Origin: Hypericum androsaemum
Lineage: Eukaryota > Streptophyta > Magnoliopsida > Malpighiales > Hypericaceae
Assembly (NCBI GenBank): GCA_963995505.1
Contig: OZ023181.1
Location: 4,687,487-4,751,486, forward strand
Reading direction: 5' to 3'
DNA: 64,000 nucleotides
In this document: positions 54,829-64,000 of the stretch, in pieces
How the letters are laid out: every line of letters begins with the position of its first letter
How positions within the stretch are numbered: position 1 is the first letter of the stretch
Program-made: the position numbers and the translations under genes
The notes under the pieces: model-generated
Seen by the model: the letters and a program-made list of their open reading frames with translations, nothing else
What the model was told of the DNA's origin: nothing
Database searches by the model: none

Positions 54829-56359
54829 TGTTGGAGAGAATCCCACATCGGAAGTTGCAAGTGGGTTAGAACTGTTTATAAGGGTGGATGATCCACCTAC
54901 TCACTACCTTAAGGTTTTGGGTAGGATATAAAAATTTTTATATGGTATCAAAGCCAATTGCTCTAACGAGCCCATAGCCTGTTGTGCCCACACGGCCCGC
55001 CTTTGAAAGCACAAGAGGCAGTATGAAGCCCGTGCAAACTTCAGCCCGATGGGCTTCGTTTGAGGGAGCGTTTTGGAGAGAATCCCACATCGAAAGTTAC
55101 AAGTGGGTTGGGCCTGTTTATAAGGGTGGATGATCAACTACTTACTACCATAAGGTTTTGGGTAGGATATGGCATAGTTGTCAAAGTGGGTGACGCGGCG
55201 CGGCGCGGCCAACCAAAAATATGACGCGGCCCGGTAACGCGGCACGGAACGGGGAGTTATAGTTTGACGCGGATATTAATACTGTTATTCATAATTAGAA
55301 AAAATACTTATAAATATTCATGATTAGAAATAAACACTTGCAAATATTTATAATTAGAAACAAAAGTCAATGCAACAAATCAAAACATGCATGCAAATGT
55401 CAATAAATTCAAGGAAATAAACACTTTAAGACTTCAAGACTTGATAGTTTAAACATCATGAAAATCAAAGTCTTCATCATCACTTCCTTCGCGACTAGAT
55501 CTTTCGTGATCTTCATCATCACTTCCACCGCCACTTGGTTTGAATAGCTCGGGAGAAGAAGAAACCGATGATGATGGGTGAGTATTACCATTAGTATTAG
55601 GAGTCGTTGTCATAGCTATTAGAAATAGATAAAAAAAATTCAGCCACATACATATTACAAAAAAAATTCAGTCACATACATATTACATAACAATCTCATA
55701 ATTTCAGATTTCAACCACAAATATACAACATATATTCAGCCACATACATATTACAATTTACATAACAATCTCATAATTTCAGATTTCAACCACAAAAATA
55801 CCACATATATTCAGCCATCCTCCTTCTCACAGAACATTACATTTATCAAATCATTAAAAAAAAAAACAGAAATTAAAAGAAGAAGAGAAAAAAAAAATCA
55901 AAAAAAGCACCTGCCACCTGGGTTCTTCAAGTTGCCGGCGTCGGGGCGTCCTTGAGTGCGGCGGCGGTTGGCGGTGGTCGACGGAGCCCAGAGGTCGCCG
56001 GGGTTCGTGGGCTTGTGGGACCTTGGGGCTTGGAGGAGAAAATAAAAAAAATGGAGGGAGAGAGGGGGAATGGCGTCTGTGAGGGAGGGAAAGAGAAGAG
56101 GAGTAGATATTTAGGTTTTTTTAAAATTACAATTTTACCCCTGAAAAAAATTAAAAACAGAGGGCAATATAGTAAACTTACCGGGTTTGGGTGAAGCGGC
56201 CGCTCCACCCCTGACGCGGGCCGCTCCGGCCGCTCCGAGTCGGCCGCGTCGCCCGTCGTCTCGGGAGCGGGGCGGGCCGGCGCGGCAAACTCCAAAACCC
56301 CGCTCCGTTCCGAGATCTCGGCTGGAGCGGGCCGAGTTGACAATATGGAAATTCCTATA
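54829..56359 (+). mobile_element. TRIM element (miniature LTR retrotransposon) in a DRM intron
   Basis: LTR 1 (54829-54942) starts TGTTGGAGAGAATCCCACATCGG and ends TTTTTATA. A PBS TGGTATCAAAGC follows directly at 54943. About 115 bp later TGAGGGAGCG, a polypurine tract, precedes LTR 2 (from 55071). LTR 2 is split by another element and resumes at about 56349 to end CCTATA at 56359. A perfect 5-bp duplication GTAAT lies at 54824-54828 and 56360-56364. There is no coding capacity, as expected for a TRIM. It depends on other elements for enzymes. Confidence 0.9.
55173..56342. mobile_element. DNA transposon inserted in the TRIM 3' LTR
   Basis: About 1170 bp that interrupts LTR 2 of the TRIM. The flanking ATATGG occurs on both sides (55167-55172 and 56343-56348), and removing one copy restores an LTR end matching LTR 1. 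Ends are CATAGTTGTCAAAG and (reverse complement) TGTCAACTCGGCC, a short imperfect inverted repeat. The ends are rich in GCGGCGCGGC and GGCCGCTCC. A 52-codon acidic frame on the - strand (55449-55604) starts MTTTPNTNGNTH. The superfamily is uncertain, possibly hAT-like. Confidence 0.65.
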
Positions 56360-58376
56360 GTAATTGCATGTGTAATGGTTTTAATTCCCTTTCATATCTT
56401 TTGGAATTGTCATCTGTTGAATTGACGTTGATAACGTTTTACTTTGCTCTGTTGGATCACTTGGATGAGTATTTGGATCTCCTTTTTACTTTCTTCAGAC
56501 AATCTCATCAGCTGGTTCGTCTGCTACAAAGTTGATTGATCATTTTATTGGGATGGGATTTTCCATAAAGGCAGTTTCTGATGCGATTCAGGAATATGGT
56601 AGGTGTCTCTTCCCAAAAAGAACGTGTTCAACATATTTAAGTTATGGTAATTGCATTTTGCAACAAACATCATCCCTTCAAATCCTTTTTTCTGACAACT
56701 GTCGCTCAGGAGAAGAAAATTCAGACTTAATTCTTGACGCACTTCTCAAGGATTCAGTAAGTACTTCTCAAGGACTTGAATGTGAATCTAGATTTTAACT
56801 TTCTCCTCATTGCTACCCTCATTTGTCTTTTTAGTCTGGTCAATTATTTTTTGCTGCTGTATAAATTGTAATCCTTCTGATGTCTACTACCGTCTATAGA
56901 CTCCAGTGACTATCTGCTGAAGTATACATCTCAGCATGGCAATTTACTTTGTACCTTATATGTTCTACATGCAGGAGATTGAGAAAAATCTTGATGGACA
57001 GCCTCGTACGAATCTTCATCACCACTCTCCTGAGTGCAAGGAGCACTTCCTTGAGAACTTCTCTGATTTGGAGGATTCAATAAAAGAGGTTGTAATCTAT
57101 AGTTTTCTTATTTTTCTGAAGTCTGTTTGTTGTAAATGTGTTTGAGAATCACGTAAAATAAATTATACGCATATCAAAGGTTGTAATCTACACACACGAA
57201 AGTTTGATGGGTCAGTGATCATTGATTCATGTAGGGATGCATGAACATCAAATATATGATTGCTTAAGGAAAGTCTGGAAATGCAATAATGCTCAAGTCT
57301 TTCTGGCAGGAATTCTCCGATTTTGAATCTGACGAGGAATCTGGGAGCCCTTTGACATGCCTGATTAGGATGGGTTACACAGAGGATGAGGCTGTAATAG
57401 CTGTACAAAGATGTGGTTGGTATCTTAACTATGGTATCTTTTCTGGGCATGAGATAGAATGTATGCCTCCCAATGTGTTGATAAAGGAATAAAAACGTCT
57501 GTCGTTGTGCCGTATATGCATTTGAACCTCTAGTGTGCGTGACTGATATATGTTTCCTCGCGTCCTGAAAATTTTCTTTACTTGGTGCAGGACGAGATGA
57601 CCCTATTTCATATTTGGCTGATTTCATTTCTGCTTCTCAACAGGCCAAGGCAGGTGATCTGTTATGTCCTGAAGAGAAAGTATGCCTAACGTTTCATTAA
57701 TGTTTGGATGTGAAGACCAGTTTTCTATCTATGCATGTTAGAAGCCTATTACTGTCCTGTTGCCCCAACTTTTCAGTCGAAGATCAGTGACGATCATAAT
57801 CTGAAGAAGAGGAGGTTATATGAATATGAGATTTTGAGAAAGAATCAGAGGATAAGGCTGGACAAAAACCTTCAGGAGCCCCTTCGATTACCAAGACTGA
57901 TGATTGGGTTTGGGGTTCCCACTGAACCAGGATTCGGAATAGTAGTAACCGAGAGAACTCTTCCTGAGGCTGCCAGGGGACCTCCTTTCTTTTACTATGA
58001 GAATGTAGCAAGGGCTCCGAATGGCATGAATGTCTTGTCCCTGTTCTCTGGCATTGGTGGCGGTGAAGGTTGCTCTTGACAGGCTCGGAATCCGCCTCAA
58101 AAATGTAGTCGCCGTAGAGATTTCCGAGGTTAATGTATCCATAATGAGATGCTGGTGGGAGCAAACCGACCAGACAGGGAATTTGATCCAAATTCCAGAC
58201 GTGCAAGACCTTGACGCCAGTCACCTTGAACATTTCATGAGCCAGTTTGGTGGCTTCGATCTGGTCATCGGCAGCAGTCCTGGCATCAAAGACGGCCTCG
58301 ATGGGAAGGAATTCAGACTCTTCAAAGACTCCTGGAGCTGGTGAAGGAGATGATGACGATGAGCAGAAATAGATGA

Positions 58377-58990
58377 TATGTTTTTTTTTTGGGGAAAGGT
58401 AATGGTACGTATTAAGTTATTAACCCAGAAAGGAGCAGTCAGTCGCCTGGCCTCACTAACTTTTGGCACATCGATCCACTGATCGTCTTTTATTTTTTTA
58501 TTTTTCGTAGACTTGTCGGCCGAGTAGATCACAAACTTCAAATGACTAGAATTAGAAATTCCGTTTACTTCGAGCTCTCACAGCCGTAGTGAAATGCTGT
58601 TATTCAAGACGAATTAAAATTTGAGCAATATGAGAAACGGCCACTGGCCAATTACCTCTGTCTGGTGGTCTAATGTGTTGATGGTGTACTTTTTTTGGTA
58701 ATATGTTAATGGTGTTCTTTAGCTGCTGGGGTTGCAGCCATTTGCTGGATTTCTATGGATTCTTTGGTTCATAATATCATAAAATTTTATATATATCCAG
58801 GATTTTACAGAGGATACTTGGGGCCGAAAAAGTTGTTTGATTAATATTTCACCAATTAATTGGAAATAAAAAGGCAAATAAGGGAAAAGAGAACAAAAGA
58901 TCTACAAATCAGTAACTCGTTATAATAACTTATTTATTTATATATATATATAAAAGAACCTGATGCACGGGGATTGTCAAGGAAATTAAG
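58377..58990. other. 3' flank of the DRM relic
   Basis: AT-rich with a T-run at 58380 and a TA run near 58938. No gene seen. Confidence 0.45.
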
Positions 58991-58999
58991 CAGATGGAG

Positions 59000-59340
59000 C
59001 ACGTCCGGATCGGTCAATGTAATCGACAACGATCCCATCAAGCTGGGCCCCGCCGCCAGAGCTCGGAGCCGTAGCGGATGGGGTCGCGTGCTCCCTTCTC
59101 TCTTCCTCTTCACCTCCTCCTCCTCCTCCTCCTCCTCCTCCTACGTCGAGCTCGTCCTCCTCATTCTCCTCTTCGTCTTCGAATAAGTCGTCGTCGACGT
59201 GGCAGCCTTCGGAGTTCCAGGGAGGGCGGATGCGGAGAACGGGAGGGGAGCGAACATAAACACGTTGGTTCTCTCTTGCGTCGGCGGTCGCTGGGGCCTT
59301 CTCCGTCGCCTACCGAGAATTTCATTGTTTCGGGGCAATC
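59000..59340. other. GC-rich island with TCC repeat
   Basis: Open frames exist on both strands, including 58974-59186 (+) and 59141-59338 (-), built around a (TCC)n repeat at about 59115-59142. It could be a first exon or captured sequence, but no protein is recognisable. Confidence 0.3.
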
Positions 59341-59376
59341 ATAATGAAGATTAAACTAGGACATCCAATTTGTAAA

Positions 59377-60389
59377 GGGTAAATTATTCTTAAGCCCCTG
59401 GTATTTGGTATATTTCAAGCGCGCCCCCTGTATTTCGGTAATCGATTAAAAACTCCCCGAAGTTTGATTTTATTATACTCTCAGACTCCTCGCTGACATC
59501 AGCAACTATTTTTTTCATTTTTGTCATTAAAATGACTGTTATACCCTTGGAAAAAACTTCATCAACGAGAACCCCGCCGCCCAGCAACTCGACGACCGCC
59601 CTGACACCGAGAACAGGGACGAAGAGCTCACCGCGACTGCCTTGACGCCGACGACGTCGACATGCTCAGAACCCACCAGTTCATGTCGTTCTCAAGCTCC
59701 CGTCGGAGACCCAAATCTGACGATGGTTCCAATTGACGGTCGTGACAATAAGGGTTCTTGATGTTCAAACCGGTGATATCCAATTGATGTTCAAACCAGT
59801 GATGTCCAATTGACGGCCGTGATAGCAACTTAACGACCCCAGCTTTGGTGTTGCCGGAGATGGTCGGTGGAGAGTGAAAGGGAGAAGACAGATAGATCGG
59901 CGGGAGGGGATTGTAGGAGAGGTTTGGCTTCGGGCGTGTTTGAGAGACGGGAGGGGAGAGGTTCATCGCCGGGTTCATCGCCGGGTGAGGGAGACGTTGT
60001 CGATCTCTACGAACACCCATGGACAAACCCAGATCGAAGAACAGATCGGCAGGAGGGGAGAGGTTCATCGTCGAGCGAGGGAGACGTCATTGAAGAACAG
60101 ATCGACAAACATCCATGGAGAAACCCAGATCGAAGAACGAACTCGGGCGAGGTCGGGACCGGTGTTGAAGGAGAGATGGAGATGGATTTTTTAAATTGGT
60201 TTATTATTATTTTATTAATTTTTGTAAGGGTATATAAGTCATTTACTTAAAAAAATTGATCGCTGACGTTAGCGAGGGGCCTGAGAGTATAATAAAACCA
60301 AACCTCGGGGAGTTTTTAATCAATTACCAGAATACAGGGGGGCGAGCGTAAAATATACTAAATACCAGGAGTCTGAGAGTAATTTATCC
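59377..60389. mobile_element. Non-autonomous Mutator-like element (MULE-1 family)
   Basis: 1013 bp with TIRs of about 160 bp: left GGGTAAATTATTCTTAAGCC and right (reverse complement) GGATAAATTACTCTCAGACT, and a perfect 9-bp duplication ATTTGTAAA (59368-59376 and 60390-60398). The same TIR architecture as 352-1656. The interior is GC-rich with a tandem repeat around GGAGACGT and AACCCAGATCGAAGAAC (about 59940-60140). No transposase and no recognised captured gene. Confidence 0.9.
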
Positions 60390-60429
60390 ATTTGTAAATC
60401 TCTAAATAGGGTTTCCGGATTTTTTTTGA

Positions 60430-60690
60430 CAAAAGTTCATTTTAGTACCATGTAGTATCGCAAAAAATATTTTATTACCCTGTGGTAAAAAACTCATCAA
60501 TCGAGTCAAACCACTGTCAATTTATATCAATTAGGTCCACAGAGAGGGTACTAAAATGATGTAAATTGGCAGATGCCCGTAGACCTAAGTGATCTAAATT
60601 GGCTACGGTTTGACTCGATTTATGAATTTTTTATCAAAGAGTACTAAAGTAATTATGGGCTATACTACACGGTACTAAAGTGGACTTTTC
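60430..60690. mobile_element. Foldback MITE
   Basis: Two inverted arms of about 120 bp make up nearly the whole element. The left arm starts CAAAAGTTCATTTTAGTACC and the right arm, reverse-complemented, GAAAAGTCCACTTTAGTACC. Both contain ATCGAGTCAAACC and a TTAGGTC block. No coding sequence. The duplication at the border could not be fixed. Confidence 0.7.
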
Positions 60691-61621
60691 TTCTTGAGAA
60701 GGGGTGAGGTAAAAAAACCACATATGCCCGTACGTTTCTGAGAAAAGTTAACTTAAATAACACTAGGTTTGAGTAATTTTTTAAAAATTTTAGGTAAAAA
60801 TCTATTTTATTATTCTCTAGTTACTCGCTATGATACTGTACTACTCTATTGTTTCAAAATGTCCGAACAAATGACAGAGTTTTTCGATTTGACATTCTAC
60901 TTTTTTAATAATATTTTTAGACAAAATTACCCCTAAGTATTATTAAATTAAACTTTTTTAGAAAAATATAAAAAAATTGCATGAGCGGGAACATATTTTT
61001 TCACATTTGGTTCGACTAATAATTTGAAACCAATTTTTTCGTAGTTATACTTGACAGTATTTTTATCAAAATAGATTAAATTTTACAAAAGCTCCAGATA
61101 GCTTCGTCAAGTTTAACAACGATTGTGCTTTTTCGGAGAGGATTATCAGGTACAGGAGGAGTGATCAGAGATGCAGCAAGTCATTGAATGTGTGGCTTTG
61201 TTAAAAACATTAGCAACTGCACCTCTATTGTCGCAAAACTTTGGGGGGACTCATATTGAAACTTGAGTTTGCATGGAAAAAATCTTTTCGACGAGTTATT
61301 CTCTAGGTTGTTTCATCTCTGAATATTTTATGTGTTGATCGACATGTTGTGCCACATCACCGTTGTCCAACCTTCTTCACCAAGCACGAGAGATCCTTGC
61401 AAGCGATGGTCTCGAGTAAACTTGGCTCCCCGTGATAGAATTGGAGTGCATGACTTTAATCAGGACCTACTTGCCAAAAGTAGTAATCAGGACCTTTGCT
61501 ATACCATTTAGCAATCCGTGTGTGCTTTGCATTTGTTGGCTGCACTTAAAACGATGTAAACAGTGTATCGCTCCTTGTCTAGATGGTATTATCACACTAA
61601 TCTATGATCTAATAAATTCAG
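60691..61621. other. Intergenic stretch, no supported gene
   Basis: AT-rich, becoming mixed after 61080. The 67-codon frame at 61432-61635 has no recognisable features. Confidence 0.4.
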
Positions 61622-62474
61622 TGTTGGGTTTGTGAATGAAGGCCCAAAAAGCTCAAAGGCGCAAAGGGAAGATAGAAGGTTGCAATCCCACATTGAATAG
61701 AGCAAGGAGGATTTCCTTGTTTATAAGGAATTCCTCTTCTTACCTCTCAAACTTGATTGACTACCCAAAGGCTGACGCACCGCTAGCTCGCACCGTCCGA
61801 GCACGCGCTTGCGCACGTGCACGTGCACGCGCATGTGCACATGGCGCATTGGACGCAGGTCGCAATGAGCGCTTTGTGGCGCACTTGGCACTTCGCACGT
61901 GCGCATCGTCGCGATGAGCTGGAGGAGCCTTAAGTATTTTGCCCGGGTCTGAAGAGAGCTGCGCAGTTACCGGAGTGACGAGGAGCTGCGAGCGCCTTCA
62001 GGTTGGCCACCGAAGAGGCACGACGGGCTGGAACTTCCAGAAGGTCGAAGGGCTACGAGATCCATCGCGAAAGGGCACCAGCGCAGCCTGGGCGCGCCTG
62101 GAAGGATCCAGAAGCCACCGAAGGGCCACGAGCGCAGCCAACCAGCCTGCTGGCCGAGCGGACGCATCCCTTCGGGGTGGTTGCCTCCCTGCCTCCTCCA
62201 GCATATAAATAGGCCTGCCCCCCTGCATAATTCCTCATCCCAGCAGCAAGTGCATCTCCGAGCATTGTTGTCTTCTTCTCTCCCCTGTTCTTCACTTAGA
62301 AAACAAAGGTCCGAAAGTTCTGGGTATATAAGGGTTCGCCCGAAAGTTTCGAGATACGTCTGCAACGGTCTTGGAAATGCCCTAACAGTCATTGTATCTT
62401 GGGGACGATTGCCGTAGCCCGTACCGCACTGAAATATACGGGGCAATCTCGTCTTACAGAGAAAGTGTCCAACA
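61622..62474 (+). repeat. 5' LTR of Copia-3
   Basis: Begins TGTTGGGTTTGTGAATG and ends GTGTCCAACA, so the two ends form the usual TGTTGG/CCAACA inverted pair. It contains a CACGTGCACGTGCACGCGC stretch near 61817 and a TATAAATAGG box at about 62203, giving a plausible promoter. No clear tRNA-Met primer site follows, so the tRNA used is unclear and the right border is less certain. Confidence 0.65.
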
Positions 62475-62556
62475 CTTGCCTCGACTGCCGAAGATCCTAA
62501 TCAAGTACACCAACCCTCCGAAACAACAATCGTAAGACGAGATTGTGTACTTGAAG

Positions 62557-64000
62557 ATGGCATCAACAAGCTCAGCACTAGCGGTCCCGGGAACTGTCCA
62601 CGCCGAAAGGCCGGCCAAGTTCAACAGTACCGAGTTCAAGAGGTGGCAAAAGAAGATGTTGTTCTACCTGACGACGCTCAACCTGGTTCGATTCTTGAAG
62701 GAAGAGGCTCCGAAGGTGGCAGAAAATGAGGCAGATCAACAGAAGATCAACGCCCTCGATGCATGAAGTCATAGCGACTTCCTATGCCGGAACTACGTCC
62801 TGAATGGACTAGACGACACGCTCTACAACGTCTACGCAGAAGCCAAAACTGCTAAAGAGCTGTGGGGTTCACTCGAGAAGAAGTACAAAATGGAGGATGC
62901 CGGGACGAAGAAATTCATCGTCGGACGATTCTTCGACTTCAAGATGGTGGACTCTAAGAAGGTCATCGACCAAGTGCAGGAGTTGCAGCTGATCCTTCAC
63001 GAGATCCAAGCCGAAGGGATGCAACTCAGCGAGTCCTTCCAAGTAGCTGCGATGATCGAGAAGCTCCCCCCGCTCTGGAAGGACTTCAAGAGCTACCTCA
63101 AGCACAAGAGGAAGGACATGGGCCTAGAAGACCTGATCGTGAGACTTAGGATCGAGGAAGATAACCAAAAGTCTGAAGTCAAGCAAGGCAAGGCCAACCC
63201 TGAGACCACCGTGCACCTCGCCGAGAGAAAAGGTAGCAAGAAGAGGAAGAAGTCTGGGGATAAGCAGGAGAAGCAAGAGCCCAAGAAGAAAAAGAAGATC
63301 AAGGGCGACTGCTACAACTACGGGAAACCCGGACACATGGCTAAGGACTGTCGCCAGCCGAAGAAGGACGACCAAGGAAAGGCTAACCTGGCTGAAGACT
63401 TATCCCAGATGGATCTGTCAGCCGTGGTGTTTGAAGCCAACCTGGTGGACAATCTGAGAGAGTGGTTCGTGGACACTAGAGCTACCCGCCACGTCTGCTC
63501 GGACAAGGAGATGTTCTCGAACTATATTCCGATCACCGGTCGAAAGCTGTTCATGGGAAACTCTCAAACGTCCAATATCGTCGGTCTGGATAAGGTAGTC
63601 CCGAAGCTGACTTCAGGAAAGGAACTGACCCTCAAGGATGTGCTGCATGTTCCGGACATCCGCAAGAACTTAGTTTCCGGCTCACTGTTAAGCAAAGTCG
63701 ATCTTAAGCTTGTATTTGAGGCTGATAAGTTTGTACTGACCAAAGCAGGTCAATTCATAGGAAAGGGTTATCTAGAGAGGGGGTTGTTTAAGATGAATGT
63801 AATAACTGTACATCGCACCTTTAACGGTGAAAATAAAGTTAACGCTTCTTCTTACTTGGCCGAGTGTTCTAATTTATGGCATAGTAGATTAGGACACGTA
63901 AATTTAAACTCGCTAAGAAAGTTAGTAAGTTTAAATTTATTACTGAATCTAGAGTTCAACCCATCCGATAAATGTGAAGTATGTGTGGAGGCTAAAATGA
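62557..64000 (+). pseudogene. Copia-3 Gag-Pol polyprotein, partial
   Basis: The ATG at 62557 opens [12 protein letters not shown]. Gag motifs include [18 protein letters not shown], then, after a TGA at 62764-62766, [19 protein letters not shown] in the same frame. A very basic stretch ([15 protein letters not shown]) leads to a knuckle that reads [14 protein letters not shown], where the second Cys is Tyr. The protease motif reads [12 protein letters not shown], where family members have DTGA or DSGA. The protease tail [20 protein letters not shown] and the pre-integrase [10 protein letters not shown] follow. The frame is open from the stop to the window edge. Confidence 0.88.

Larger units (their letters stand above)
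53249..58376 (+). pseudogene. DRM-like: DRM-type de novo DNA methyltransferase relic
   Basis: Exons seen: 53249-53289, possibly 53447-53534, then 56499-56598, 56710-56756, 56975-57088, 57311-57415, 57591-57679 and 57777-58376. Two UBA domains are clear (LIDHFIGMGFSIKAVSDAIQ and LTCLIRMGYTEDEAVIAVQ), as is LPRLMIGFGVPTEPG with RGPPFFYYENVA. The sequence then jumps straight to NVLSLFSGIGGGE, which in intact DRM proteins lies about 180 residues later, so the middle of the methyltransferase domain (rearranged motifs VI, IX and X) is missing. VVAVEISEVN and GGFDLVIGSSPG follow, where the catalytic Pro-Cys of motif IV has become Pro-Gly with a short deletion. An extra G near 58067 and a missing base near 58322 shift the frame. 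DRM enzymes perform RNA-directed DNA methylation; this copy cannot catalyse it. Confidence 0.85.
61622..64000 (+). mobile_element. Copia retrotransposon, 5' part (Copia-3, continues past the window)
   Basis: A long LTR (61622-62474) followed by a gag-pol frame reading to the window edge. The frame holds Gag, a zinc knuckle, protease and the start of the pre-integrase region. It is damaged at a stop codon and at two key residues, so it is probably inactive. Confidence 0.85.

Noticed and set aside
54829..55175. TRIM as a Cassandra element carrying a 5S rRNA-like promoter
   Set aside because: The conserved 5S box text was not found in the LTR.
55927..56343. 138-codon Pro and Ala-rich frame on the - strand
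   Set aside because: It comes from the GC-rich transposon end and has no conserved features.
61636..62446. Overlapping frames on both strands with Ala, Arg and Pro bias
   Set aside because: They lie wholly inside the Copia-3 LTR and have no domain.

Overview
This window is nuclear DNA from a flowering plant. The evidence is GT-AG introns, a group III WRKY gene, an anthocyanidin-reductase-type gene, a plant SEH1 nucleoporin gene, a DRM-type DNA methyltransferase relic, a miR477-like hairpin cluster, Copia LTR retrotransposons primed by initiator tRNA-Met, Mutator-like and hAT-like DNA transposons, and an endogenous pararetrovirus. The species cannot be named. The AT-rich background and ordinary GC of the real exons argue mildly against a grass.

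Genes. Two multi-exon genes are intact: a group III WRKY factor (16108-17399, +) and SEH1 (27128-29909, -, eight exons). One intact single-exon gene of a plant family I cannot name lies at 40702-41223 (-). Two gene bodies are damaged: an anthocyanidin-reductase-like gene (23252-25153, -), with one indel in exon 4, and a DRM methyltransferase relic (53249-58376, +). The relic has lost the middle of its catalytic domain and the Cys of motif IV, and carries two single-base frameshifts. Three tandem hairpins at 3932-4335 (- strand) look like a MIR477 cluster.

Layout. 0-3 kb: one Mutator-like element (MULE) and unassigned sequence. 3-6 kb: hairpin cluster and a Copia solo LTR. 7-14 kb: an hAT-like element, two GC-rich minisatellites and a Pack-MULE. 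14-17.4 kb: tandemly duplicated WRKY upstream region and the WRKY gene. 18-22.6 kb: a complete Copia insertion with LTRs of only 62 bp. 23-30 kb: the reductase and SEH1 genes with an hAT-like element between them. 31-38.5 kb: three MULEs (one split by a solo LTR, one a long-armed foldback, one carrying a mitochondrial processing peptidase exon) and one copy of a segmental duplication whose second copy lies at 39 kb. 40-42.4 kb: a small gene and an hAT-like element. 42.5-48.6 kb: a gag-less Copia. 48.6-50.9 kb: a pararetrovirus fragment ending in a TA repeat. 52-58.4 kb: the DRM relic, whose first large intron holds a TRIM element that is itself split by another transposon. 59-64 kb: a MULE, a foldback MITE and the 5' part of a third Copia.

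Most of the window is transposon sequence. Boundaries were fixed where possible by matching target-site duplications (9 bp for MULEs, 8 bp for hAT, 5 bp for LTR elements), which were read directly from the sequence. No CRISPR, rRNA or tRNA gene was seen. Family assignments rest on remembered protein and repeat motifs; no database search was run.
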